A stretch of 16,097 bases of DNA from JAGQTE01 sp964648005 (lineage in GTDB: Bacteria; Actinomycetota; Acidimicrobiia; Acidimicrobiales; Acidimicrobilacustridaceae): assembly GCA_964648005.1 (NCBI GenBank), contig CAZYKR010000077.1, forward strand, positions 1 to 16,097, in the 5' to 3' direction. A program made the translations under genes and the position numbers. Below, one piece after another: positions 1 to 6,263 of this stretch. The notes beneath the pieces were generated by a model that searched no databases, had not been told where the DNA came from, and saw nothing but the letters and a program-made list of their open reading frames with translations. How positions within the stretch are numbered: the stretch's first letter is position 1; every line of letters begins with the position of its first letter.

Positions 1-611
1 ATGCGGTCGTGTTCGTTCACGTCGACGAACGACCGGCCGTGCAGCTCCTCGGTCCTGCGGTTGTTGAACAGGTCGGTGCCGTCGATCGCCGCCTCCACGA
101 TGCCGACCGGCACGAGATCGGCCAGCGTCCGGAAGCTCGCCTCGGTGGCGCGCTGGCGCGCCGCGGCGGCACGGGCGGCGGCGCGGTCGCGTGCCAGGGC
201 GTCGTCGAGGCGCGCCCCGGCGGGCGCGCCCTCGTGGATGACCAGGACGTCGCGGGGGTCGGCGGCCGCGCCGGGGGGGGCGCGCACGCCGCGCCCGCGG
301 GTGCCGGCGCGCGCCGGCGGGAGGTCGACCTCGATCTGGGCGTCGATGCCGGTGGCCTGCACGGCGGCGACGAGCTCGTCGAGCAGGTCGCACGCGGCGT
401 CGGGCAGGTCGAGCTGACGTGGCGTGCGGCCGATGAACTGATCGGGGTCGAGGTCCCAGGCGTCTGCCGCGGCGTGGTTGACGAACCGGTAGCGACCCGA
501 GCCGTCGAACACCATCACCTCGTCGTCGAGGGCCTCTGCCAGGCGGACGAACGCCGGGGAGGTGGTCCGGCCGATCGGGTCGCCGTCGCCTTCGCCGCCG
601 TCGAGGGTCAT
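1..611 (-). CDS. PAS-domain signalling protein, N-terminal part (cut by window edge)
   Basis: The reading frame is open without a stop from an ATG at 611 to the left edge (203 full codons). A first PAS-like domain lies at about residues 18-70 (EALDDEVMVFDGSGRYRFVN followed by a GRTP loop). An Ala/Arg-rich helical linker follows at about 134-158, and a second PAS-like domain begins near residue 160 (FRTLADLVPVGIVEAAIDG). The output domain lies outside the window; double-PAS proteins of this build often end in GGDEF/EAL or histidine kinase domains, which cannot be checked here. The start is 3 bases after the gatD stop, with no clear Shine-Dalgarno sequence, so it is probably co-transcribed and coupled with murT-gatD. 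A run of eight G (plus strand, 273-280) lies in the coding region. PAS assignment is by pattern recognition; the ligand and role are unknown. Confidence 0.75.
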   Translation of the reverse strand, partial: MTLDGGEGDGDPIGRTTSPAFVRLAEALDDEVMVFDGSGRYRFVNHAAADAWDLDPDQFIGRTPRQLDLPDAACDLLDELVAAVQATGIDAQIEVDLPPARAGTRGRGVRAPPGAAADPRDVLVIHEGAPAGARLDDALARDRAAARAAAARQRATEASFRTLADLVPVGIVEAAIDGTDLFNNRRTEELHGRSFVDVNEHDR

Positions 612-614
612 CGA

Positions 615-1430
615 TCAGTTCCGACGCAGGAGGCGATCGCGCCAGGTGCGATGCGCCACGCCGTCCAGGTTGCCGCGGCGGGCGGCGTCGAGGCGTTGGG
701 CCCGCAGGGCGTCGGTGTCGTCGTCGCGCAGCTCGGCCAGGTCGTCGCCGACGATCCAGCGCAGGATCTGGTCGGCGAGCCCGGGGTTCCGGGCCAGCGC
801 CGGACCGTGCAGGTAGGTGCCGATGACGTGGCCGGTACCGATGCGCGCCACGACGCCCTCGGTCCCGTCGCCGTTGCCGACGCCCGCCTCGACCTGGGCC
901 AGCGCCGCGGCGCCATCGTGGCGCCGGGTGCGGCCGCCGTGGTTCTCGAAGCCGGTGAGCTCGGTGACCAGCGCCGGATCGATACCGGGGTCGTCGTCGC
1001 TGAGCGGCGTCGCCACGGGTCGGGCGAGGAGCTCGCCGACGGCTCGCGGCTCGTCGGTGCGCACGGTGTCGCAGGGCAACAGGCCCAGGCCCTCGATCGG
1101 CGCGCCGTCGTTGCCGGGGAACGTGTGGCCGGCGATCTGCATGCCGGCGCACACGGCGAACAGCACCCCGCCGGCGCGCACCCCGGCATGCACGGGGCCG
1201 TCGGTGCCGAGCTCGCGCGCCGCTTGGATCTGGGGGGCGTCCTCGCCGCCGCCGAGGAGGTAGACGTCGGCCGCCGTCGGGACGACTCCGCCGGCGGGCA
1301 CCTCGACGATCTCCGCCGCCAGGCCGCGCCACGCCAGTCGCCGTTCGAGCACGAGGGCGTTGCCGCCGTCGCCGTAGGTGCCGAGCAGGTCGGGGAAGAG
1401 CAGGGCGATGCGCACTGCGGATTCAGCCAT
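615..1430 (-). CDS. gatD: Lipid II isoglutaminyl synthase, glutaminase subunit GatD
   Basis: A 271-residue class I glutamine amidotransferase of the CobB/CobQ-like type. It releases ammonia from glutamine and passes it to MurT, which amidates the D-Glu of the lipid II stem peptide at the inner face of the membrane. The N-terminus has the family pattern LLFPDLLGTYGDGGN. The nucleophile is C94 in the elbow FAVCAGMQ, and the catalytic histidine is H208 in TYLHGP. The length is slightly above the usual 240-260. The ATG at 1430 overlaps the 3' end of murT by 8 bases, which fixes the start and indicates translational coupling. MurT-GatD pairing is the normal arrangement in Gram-positive bacteria, so the assignment is firm. 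The C-terminal 40 residues (RRGNLDG and after) are a charged tail beyond the catalytic core. Confidence 0.95.
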   Translation of the reverse strand: MAESAVRIALLFPDLLGTYGDGGNALVLERRLAWRGLAAEIVEVPAGGVVPTAADVYLLGGGEDAPQIQAARELGTDGPVHAGVRAGGVLFAVCAGMQIAGHTFPGNDGAPIEGLGLLPCDTVRTDEPRAVGELLARPVATPLSDDDPGIDPALVTELTGFENHGGRTRRHDGAAALAQVEAGVGNGDGTEGVVARIGTGHVIGTYLHGPALARNPGLADQILRWIVGDDLAELRDDDTDALRAQRLDAARRGNLDGVAHRTWRDRLLRRN

Positions 1431-2763
1431 CGCCGGGCTCCTCGCGGCCGACGGCGTCGAGGTAGTCCTGGAAGGCGGTGTAGTTGGCGATGAGGCCGAC
1501 CCGCGGGGCCGGCGCCGCCGTCGGGTTGCCGCGCCGCGCCGCCAGGGCCACCGCCTCCTCCAACCGGGGGGCGGTGGCGTGGTCGACCTCTGCGTAGTGC
1601 AGCCGCACCGCCAGATCGTGACGGCGCTCGCCCGTGGCGACGACGAAGCGGCCGCGCAGCGCCTCGTAGGGCACGTCCCACAACCACGACGGGTCGCGGC
1701 CGTCGGCGATGCGGGCGTTGATGGCGCACACCACCGGCGTCGGCGCCGGCTCGAGCATGGCGATGGCCTCTTGCCAGCCGGCGGGGTTCTTGGCCAGCAG
1801 CATGCGCACCTCGGCTCCGGCGATGGTCGCTGTGCGGTAGCGGCCGGCGACCGTGGTCACGGTTGCCATCGCCGCGGCGGCGTCGTCGAGATCGGCACCG
1901 GCGTGCGCGGCGGCGACAAGCACCATGGCGGCGTTGGCCAGGTTCACCCGTCCGGGCAGCGACAGCGTCACCTCGACGGGCGGGCCGTCGGGGCGCTTGA
2001 CGACGCCGCGGGCGCCGCCGGTGACGCCGTCAGGCGCGCCGGCGTCGGTGCGGAGCTGCCATGCCGGCGACGGACGGGCGAACGAGCACGCGGTGCACGA
2101 CCACCCGTCGTCGTCGAAGGCGATCCGTCCGGCGCAGGACGGGCAGCCGGCGGCGTCGAGCGTCCAGCCGCCGCCCGTGCCGACCCACACGACGTCGTCG
2201 TCGGGCACCGCACCGGCGGCCCACACCACGAGCGGGTCGTCGGCGTTGGCGACGACGGGTGCCGGGTGCAGCCGGCCCAGCGCGGCGCGCCATGTGTCGG
2301 CGATCTTGCGGACCTCGTGGCTGCGGTCGAGTTGGTCTCGGCTGAGGTTCAACAGCACGACGCCGGCCGGCCCGACCTGCTCGAGCACCGGACCGAGCCA
2401 GCGCTCGTCGACCTCGAGCGCCGCGAACGGGGCATGCGGCGCGCTGCCGAGGGCGGCCACGACGCCGGGCGCCATGTTGGCGCCGAGGTGGTTGCTGGCC
2501 ACCTCGCCGAGGGTGCCGAGCGCCGCGGCGAGCAGGCGTGTCGTCGTCGTCTTGCCGTTGGTGCCGCTGACGAGCGTCGTGCGCCGCCCCGCCGCCAACC
2601 GCGCCAGCAGGTCGGGGTCGAGCGCCAGCGACACGCGCCCCCCGATGACCGACCCCGTGCCGAGCCCGGTCAGCTTCGACGCGCCGGCGACGGTGCGGCC
2701 GGCGCCGACGGCGACGCGGCTGCGCAGCGGCGGTCGGGGCGGCGTGGTCGGTGAGGCGGTCAT
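1423..2763 (-). CDS. murT: Lipid II isoglutaminyl synthase, Mur ligase-like subunit MurT
   Basis: A 446-residue Mur ligase homologue that activates the D-Glu alpha-carboxylate of lipid II with ATP and amidates it using ammonia from GatD. The P-loop is at 67-75 (GTNGKTTTT), followed by a central domain with NLSRDQLDR at 139-147. A four-cysteine zinc ribbon, C207, C210, C223 and C226 (CPSC...CTAC), is typical of MurT and absent from MurC-F. The C-terminal DUF1727 domain has NARIADGRDPSWLWD at 349-363, containing the conserved Asp thought to position ammonia. The ATG at 2763 lies 10 bases downstream of a TACGAT -10-like box, with no Shine-Dalgarno sequence, so the message may be leaderless. It is followed by gatD (8-base overlap) and a PAS gene. 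Amidated lipid II matters for cross-linking in actinobacteria. Confidence 0.95.
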   Translation of the reverse strand: MTASPTTPPRPPLRSRVAVGAGRTVAGASKLTGLGTGSVIGGRVSLALDPDLLARLAAGRRTTLVSGTNGKTTTTRLLAAALGTLGEVASNHLGANMAPGVVAALGSAPHAPFAALEVDERWLGPVLEQVGPAGVVLLNLSRDQLDRSHEVRKIADTWRAALGRLHPAPVVANADDPLVVWAAGAVPDDDVVWVGTGGGWTLDAAGCPSCAGRIAFDDDGWSCTACSFARPSPAWQLRTDAGAPDGVTGGARGVVKRPDGPPVEVTLSLPGRVNLANAAMVLVAAAHAGADLDDAAAAMATVTTVAGRYRTATIAGAEVRMLLAKNPAGWQEAIAMLEPAPTPVVCAINARIADGRDPSWLWDVPYEALRGRFVVATGERRHDLAVRLHYAEVDHATAPRLEEAVALAARRGNPTAAPAPRVGLIANYTAFQDYLDAVGREEPGDG

Positions 2764-2773
2764 GGTGGGACGA

Positions 2774-2779
2774 ATCGTA
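2774..2779 (-). promoter_or_regulatory. Candidate -10 box for murT, probably leaderless
   Basis: Read on the minus strand the hexamer is TACGAT, ending 10 bases before the murT ATG. Initiation 6-7 bases downstream would leave a leader of at most a few bases. The bases between (TTCGTCCCACC) show no Shine-Dalgarno sequence. No convincing -35 box is seen at 16-18 bases upstream. Leaderless messages are common in actinobacteria. Confidence 0.4.
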
Positions 2780-2862
2780 CTGACCCCGCCACGGCACCCA
2801 CGCGGGCCCCGTCGCCGCCCGTGCCGAGGGGCGACGGGTCGGGCGGTTCCGCAGGAGGGGTT

Positions 2863-2890
2863 TTGGTTTAACTCACTTTGAGCATAAGAT
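2863..2890 (+). promoter_or_regulatory. Candidate nadA promoter (TTGGTT / TAAGAT)
   Basis: The -35-like TTGGTT at 2863-2868 and -10-like TAAGAT at 2885-2890 are separated by 16 bases, in a short AT-rich patch that stands out in the GC-rich surroundings. Transcription would start near 2897, about 60 bases before the nadA ATG. It fits the divergent arrangement with murT. Confidence 0.5.
2868..2887. promoter_or_regulatory. Imperfect dyad between -35 and -10 of nadA, possible operator
   Basis: The arms TTA-A-CTCA and TGAG-CA-TAA surround a CTT centre. The dyad is imperfect because the right arm has one extra base. It lies in the spacer of the proposed nadA promoter, where a bound repressor would block RNA polymerase. 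The cognate regulator is not in the window and I cannot match the motif to a known NAD regulator. Confidence 0.35.
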
Positions 2891-2904
2891 GACGCCGTTC
2901 ACGT

Positions 2905-2952
2905 CACCCGACCGCCGGATCTCCTCCGACCGGCAGGGCGGGTGGAGGAGGT
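2905..2952 (+). promoter_or_regulatory. nadA leader with two alternative RNA folds controlling the ribosome binding site
   Basis: Fold A hides the Shine-Dalgarno sequence: ATCTCCTCC (2919-2927) pairs with GGAGGAGGT (2944-2952), 9 pairs including one G-U. Fold B frees most of it: CACCCG (2905-2910) pairs with CGGGTG (2939-2944), enclosing a second stem of GCCGG (2914-2918) and CCGGC (2930-2934), whose loop holds the anti-Shine-Dalgarno bases. The two folds share bases and exclude each other, the architecture of a translational switch. The pairings are seen in the sequence; regulation is inferred. Confidence 0.45.
2944..2951 (+). promoter_or_regulatory. Strong Shine-Dalgarno sequence of nadA
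   Basis: GGAGGAGG sits 5 bases before the ATG at 2957. It selects this ATG over the in-frame GTG at 2942, which has no upstream Shine-Dalgarno sequence. It can also pair with CTCCTCC at 2921-2927. Confidence 0.8.
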
Positions 2953-2956
2953 GGTC

Positions 2957-4030
2957 ATGAGCATCGGCGGCTACGCACACGACGCGTCGGGCGATGTCGT
3001 GCCCCGTTCGAAGGGGCGGCCGTCGGTGGTGCACACCGACGCCACGGCGGCGGTCGCGGCCGACGCCGAGATCGCGCAGATGAGCGAGGCGGACCTGCTC
3101 GCCGGCATCGACCGGCTGCGCGTCGAGCGCGACGCGGTGATCCTGGCGCACAACTACCAGATCCCCGCCGTGCAGGACCTGGCCGACTTCGTCGGTGACT
3201 CGCTGCAGCTCAGCCAGCAGGCGGCGGCCACCGACAAGTCGGTGATCGTGTTCTGCGGCGTGCACTTCATGGCCGAGACCGCCGCCATCTTGAGCCCGGA
3301 CAAGACGGTGCTCATCCCCGACGCCGAAGCCGGCTGCTCGCTGGCGGCGAGCGTGACCGCCGACGAGGTCATCGCCTGGCGTGACGAGCATCCCGACGGA
3401 GTCGTCGTCAGCTACGTCAACACCAACGCCGACGTGAAGGCGGTCAGCGACTACTGCTGCACCTCGGCCAACGCCATCGACGTGGTGCGCTCGGTGCCCG
3501 AGGGCCGCGACATCCTGTTCCTGCCCGACATGTTCCTCGGCCTCTGGGCCGAGCGCGAGTCGGGCCGCAAGCTGCACCTGTGGTTGGGCGAGTGCCACGT
3601 GCACGCCGGCTTCCGGCCGGAGCACGTCCTCGAGGCGCTCGACGCCCACCCGGGCAGCGACCTGTTGCTGCACCCCGAGTGCGGCTGCGTCAGCCAGTGC
3701 ATGTACCACGTCGCCGAGGGTGACATCCCCGCCGACCGCACCCACGTGCTGTCGACCGGCGGCATGGTCCGCTACGCCCAGACGACCGAGGTGCCCGTCG
3801 CCATCGTCGGCACCGAGACGGGCATGCTCCACCGCATGCGGGCGGAGAACCAGCGCACCGACTTCCTGCCGCTCAGCGAGTCGGCCGTGTGCGAGTACAT
3901 GAAGACCATCACCGTGCCGAAGGTGTACCGGTCGCTGCGCGACATGGTCGACGTGGTCACCGTGCCGACCGACGTGGCGGACAAGGCCCGCCTGGCGATC
4001 GACCGCATGGTCGCCACCGTCCCGGCCTGA
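2957..4030 (+). CDS. nadA: Quinolinate synthase NadA
   Basis: A 357-residue enzyme that condenses iminoaspartate with dihydroxyacetone phosphate to quinolinate in de novo NAD synthesis, using a [4Fe-4S] cluster. Expected cluster ligands are C127 (EAGCSLA), C213 (LGECHVHAGF) and C312 (VCEYMK). Other family landmarks are LAHNYQIP at 63-70, GDSLQLSQQAA at 80-90, the FCGVHFMAETA segment at 99-109, HPECGC at 239-244 and TGGM at 267-270. The first 40 residues extend beyond the compact bacterial enzymes. The start is set by GGAGGAGG 5 bases upstream. Genes nadB and nadC are not adjacent, so nadA stands as a single transcription unit, divergent from murT and ending in a hairpin shared with the convergent oxygenase-like gene. 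Regulation probably acts at its promoter or structured leader. Confidence 0.96.
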   Translation: MSIGGYAHDASGDVVPRSKGRPSVVHTDATAAVAADAEIAQMSEADLLAGIDRLRVERDAVILAHNYQIPAVQDLADFVGDSLQLSQQAAATDKSVIVFCGVHFMAETAAILSPDKTVLIPDAEAGCSLAASVTADEVIAWRDEHPDGVVVSYVNTNADVKAVSDYCCTSANAIDVVRSVPEGRDILFLPDMFLGLWAERESGRKLHLWLGECHVHAGFRPEHVLEALDAHPGSDLLLHPECGCVSQCMYHVAEGDIPADRTHVLSTGGMVRYAQTTEVPVAIVGTETGMLHRMRAENQRTDFLPLSESAVCEYMKTITVPKVYRSLRDMVDVVTVPTDVADKARLAIDRMVATVPA

Positions 4031-4057
4031 GGGAACGCCTGCGCTTGCCCGTTGCCG

Positions 4058-4079
4058 CCCTGCCGAGACGCCGGCAGGG
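4058..4079. terminator. Hairpin between convergent nadA and the MpaB-like gene
   Basis: CCCTGCCG (4058-4065) and CGGCAGGG (4072-4079) form a perfect 8-bp stem with a 6-base loop, in the 49-base gap between two convergent stops. There is no T-run on either side, usual for high-GC genomes, so its use as a terminator is inferred from position. Confidence 0.55.
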
Positions 4080-4991
4080 TCAGGCGGCGGGTTCGGCCCA
4101 GGGGTAGGCGTCCATCACCCAGTCCAGGCTGCGGAACGCCACCGTGGCGGCGGGGCGGACCACCAGCGGATCGACCAACGGCAGCACGGGCAGCCACAGC
4201 TCACGGCGCACCCGCCGCGGCAGCATGCCGACGGCCGCGGCCGCGATGACGCCGTACGCCGGACGAGCGTGCAGCGGCAGCGGCGGTGCCAGCAGGAACC
4301 GTGCCGCAGCGCGGGCCTCGGGCGTCGGCATCAGCTCGGAGCGCATGACGCGGAAGTAGTGGCGGAGCTCGTCCACCGACGTTGCCGCCGGCTCGGCGCC
4401 GAACAGGTCGCACACGACGGCCCATTCGGCGACGTAGCGGTCCGCTTCGGCGTCAGTGAGCCGGCCGTTGCCGTAGCGGCGGTACGCCCGCAGCATCGAG
4501 TCGACCAACGTGTGGTGCACCCACGTGAGCAGATGCGGGTCGTTGGCGGCGTACGGGCGCCCGTCGGGTGCCACGCCGACGACGCGCTCGTGCACGGCCC
4601 GTACGGCGGCGACGGCGGCGCGGGCGTCGTCGACCGTGCCGTACACGACCGTGCCCAGGTAGGTGGCGGTGCGAGCGAGGCGCCCCAGGGGGTCGTCGCG
4701 GTAGGTCGAGTGCTCGGCCACGCCCGCCATCGCCAGCGGGTGCATCGTCTGCAGCAGCAGGGCGCGGACCCCCCCGGCCAGCAGGCAGTGGTCGCCGTGC
4801 ACCTGCCACGTCACCGAGTCGGGCCCGAACAGGCCGCCGTCGGCCGCGGGCATCCGATCGGTGAGGCGCTCGCGCGTCGGGCGATCGTCGCCGACCACGA
4901 TGCGGGTCACCTCGAGGGCGAGCTCGCGCCGCGCCGGGCGCGTGATCCCGTCGACCACCGTGCCGGGCAATCGCTGCAGCGCGTCGAGCAT
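4080..4991 (-). CDS. MpaB/DUF2236-family oxygenase-like protein
   Basis: A 303-residue, mostly helical protein of the DUF2236 family, which includes the fungal MpaB oxygenase and bacterial latex-clearing protein (a heme b enzyme). Recognisable stretches are WQVHGDHCLLAGGVRALLLQ near 63-82, MHPLAMAGVAEHS just after, and LLTWVHHTLVDSMLRAYRRY near 155-174; the histidines there are candidate heme or metal contacts by analogy. I see no signal peptide. Most bacterial members have no known substrate. The ATG at 4991 is preceded directly by an in-frame GTG at 4994, and neither has a clear Shine-Dalgarno sequence. It is the last gene after cobU-cobS-HAD, 22-25 bases behind the HAD stop, with an 11-bp hairpin at that junction, so it may be only partly co-expressed. 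A role in cobamide metabolism is not supported by the sequence. Confidence 0.8.
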   Translation of the reverse strand: MLDALQRLPGTVVDGITRPARRELALEVTRIVVGDDRPTRERLTDRMPAADGGLFGPDSVTWQVHGDHCLLAGGVRALLLQTMHPLAMAGVAEHSTYRDDPLGRLARTATYLGTVVYGTVDDARAAVAAVRAVHERVVGVAPDGRPYAANDPHLLTWVHHTLVDSMLRAYRRYGNGRLTDAEADRYVAEWAVVCDLFGAEPAATSVDELRHYFRVMRSELMPTPEARAAARFLLAPPLPLHARPAYGVIAAAAVGMLPRRVRRELWLPVLPLVDPLVVRPAATVAFRSLDWVMDAYPWAEPAA

Positions 4992-5016
4992 CACGTCATT
5001 GTGGCCGCGACGGCGG

Positions 5017-5042
5017 TCACTGCGTGGCCAACCACGCAGTGA
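5017..5042. terminator. Perfect 11-bp hairpin over the HAD gene stop codon
   Basis: TCACTGCGTGG (5017-5027) and CCACGCAGTGA (5032-5042) form a perfect stem with the 4-base loop CCAA. On the minus strand it includes the HAD stop codon and ends 22-25 bases before the next start. There is no T-run. It could reduce read-through into the oxygenase-like gene or stabilise the upstream cob message. Confidence 0.5.
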
Positions 5043-5538
5043 TCGTCGTCAGCAGCGGTCGGTCATCGGTGCGGACGTCGAGATGGTGGACCCCGGCGGC
5101 GGCTGCGGCCCCGGCGTCAGCGTCGGTGTCGCCGATCAATAGGGCGCGGTGCGGGGCCACGCCGCCGAGTCGGCGCAGCGCCTCGACGACCGCAGCCGGG
5201 TCCGGTTTGGCGACGCCGACGTCGACCGAGGTGACCACCACGTCGAGCTGGGCGTCGAGGCCGCTCGGGCCGAGCAACGACCGGACGTCGGCCTCGACCA
5301 TGACGGCGGTGTTGGTCACGGCGGCGGTCGGCACCCCGGCAGCGCGCACGGCGCGCAGGGCGTCGAGGCCGTCGCGCAGGATCGTGACCCGGAGGTCGGC
5401 GACGGCGGTGCCGGGCGGCGCCTCGGCGACGATCGTCCCGCCGAGGTCGACCAGCAGGGCATCCAGCACCATCCCGAGCCGATCGAGGCCGCCATCGGGC
5501 CCCGGCGGGTGCAGCGGCGTGGGCGGCTCGACGGTCAC
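5017..5538 (-). CDS. Small HAD-superfamily hydrolase-like protein in the cob operon
   Basis: A 173-residue protein with the four HAD motifs in order: motif I LLVDLGGTI with nucleophile D31, motif II VTNT with T75, motif III K111 in GVAKPDP, and motif IV GDTDAD with D137 and D141. The usual second Asp of motif I (DxDxT) is Gly at position 33, so the general acid/base of typical phosphatases is missing; activity may be altered or lost. Only about 40 residues separate motifs I and II, so there is no large cap. The GTG at 5538 overlaps the cobS stop as GTGA, a firm start; a later ATG (residue 23, MVLDALLVDL) is the alternative. The N-terminal 20 residues are Pro-rich and probably unstructured. 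Its position invites a role such as alpha-ribazole-phosphate dephosphorylation, but that is inference. Confidence 0.8.
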   Translation of the reverse strand: MTVEPPTPLHPPGPDGGLDRLGMVLDALLVDLGGTIVAEAPPGTAVADLRVTILRDGLDALRAVRAAGVPTAAVTNTAVMVEADVRSLLGPSGLDAQLDVVVTSVDVGVAKPDPAAVVEALRRLGGVAPHRALLIGDTDADAGAAAAAGVHHLDVRTDDRPLLTTITAWLATQ

Positions 5539-6263
5539 GGGGCGGCGCCGGCGGCCAGGGCGAGCAGACCAGCCGTCTCGCCCACGACGCACGCCGCGCC
5601 GAGGACGTCGCCGGTGAAGCCGTCGATCCGGCGCACCGCCAGCAGCGTGACGGCGGCGGCGCCGACAGCGACCGCCACCGGTGCCAGCAGGCCGCTCAGC
5701 CCGCCGGCGACCGCCCCGACGAGGGCGGCGACGGTCAACGTGCCGGCCCCGAGCATCGCCGCCGTCGTGCGGGCCGTCGCGGCGTCGTCAGGGAGGAAGG
5801 CGCGGGCGAGCCCGTCGGCGCGGGCGTAGGGCACCACGAGCGCCACCACGGCGATGGCGGCACGTGCCGTGGCCCAGACCGTGAGGAGCCCGACGATCGT
5901 CACCGGTGTCGTGGCGAGGCAGGCGACCCGCACGAGCAGGACGGCGCCGACCGCGGCGACGCCGAACGCGCCCGTCGTCGGGTCGGCCATGACGGCGAGG
6001 CGGCGGTCCCGGTCGAGCGGCGGCAGCAGGCCGTCGGCGCTGTCGGCCAACCCGTCGATGTGCAGCAGCCCGGTGATGGCGAGGTCGGCGGCGATGACGA
6101 GCGTGGCGGCGACGAGCGGCGTCCACACCGCGTCCGATGCGGCCCACACGACGCCGAGGGCCAGACCGATCAGCGCCCCGACCGCCGGGAACCACCGCAG
6201 CGTCCGGCCGTCGGGCGTGGTGGCGCCGCCGAGACAGGTCAAGAAGGCGAGGGCGGCCGTCAC
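5535..6263 (-). CDS. cobS: Adenosylcobinamide-GDP ribazoletransferase CobS
   Basis: A 242-residue polytopic membrane enzyme that joins adenosylcobinamide-GDP with alpha-ribazole (or its phosphate) to give adenosylcobalamin (phosphate), the last assembly step of the nucleotide loop. The family motif DGLADSADGL lies at 70-79, followed by VMADPTTGAFG at 91-101 where relatives have MxDxxxGxxG. Several hydrophobic segments cover the rest (for example about 28-43, 50-66 and 103-120). The start is GTG at 6263, overlapping the cobU stop as GTGA, and the start peptide ALAFLTCLGG is typical of CobS. The order cobU-cobS is common. It would act on cobinamide brought in by the divergent ECF transporter or on endogenous precursor; the rest of the corrin pathway is not in the window. 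Confidence 0.94.
   Translation of the reverse strand: MTAALAFLTCLGGATTPDGRTLRWFPAVGALIGLALGVVWAASDAVWTPLVAATLVIAADLAITGLLHIDGLADSADGLLPPLDRDRRLAVMADPTTGAFGVAAVGAVLLVRVACLATTPVTIVGLLTVWATARAAIAVVALVVPYARADGLARAFLPDDAATARTTAAMLGAGTLTVAALVGAVAGGLSGLLAPVAVAVGAAAVTLLAVRRIDGFTGDVLGAACVVGETAGLLALAAGAAP

Noticed and set aside
9..2754. Plus-strand open frames across the murT-gatD-PAS region
   Set aside because: They are antisense to genes with clear motifs and have the composition of shadow frames.
2942..2956. GTG at 2942 as the nadA start
   Set aside because: It lies within the Shine-Dalgarno region of the ATG at 2957 and has no ribosome binding site of its own.
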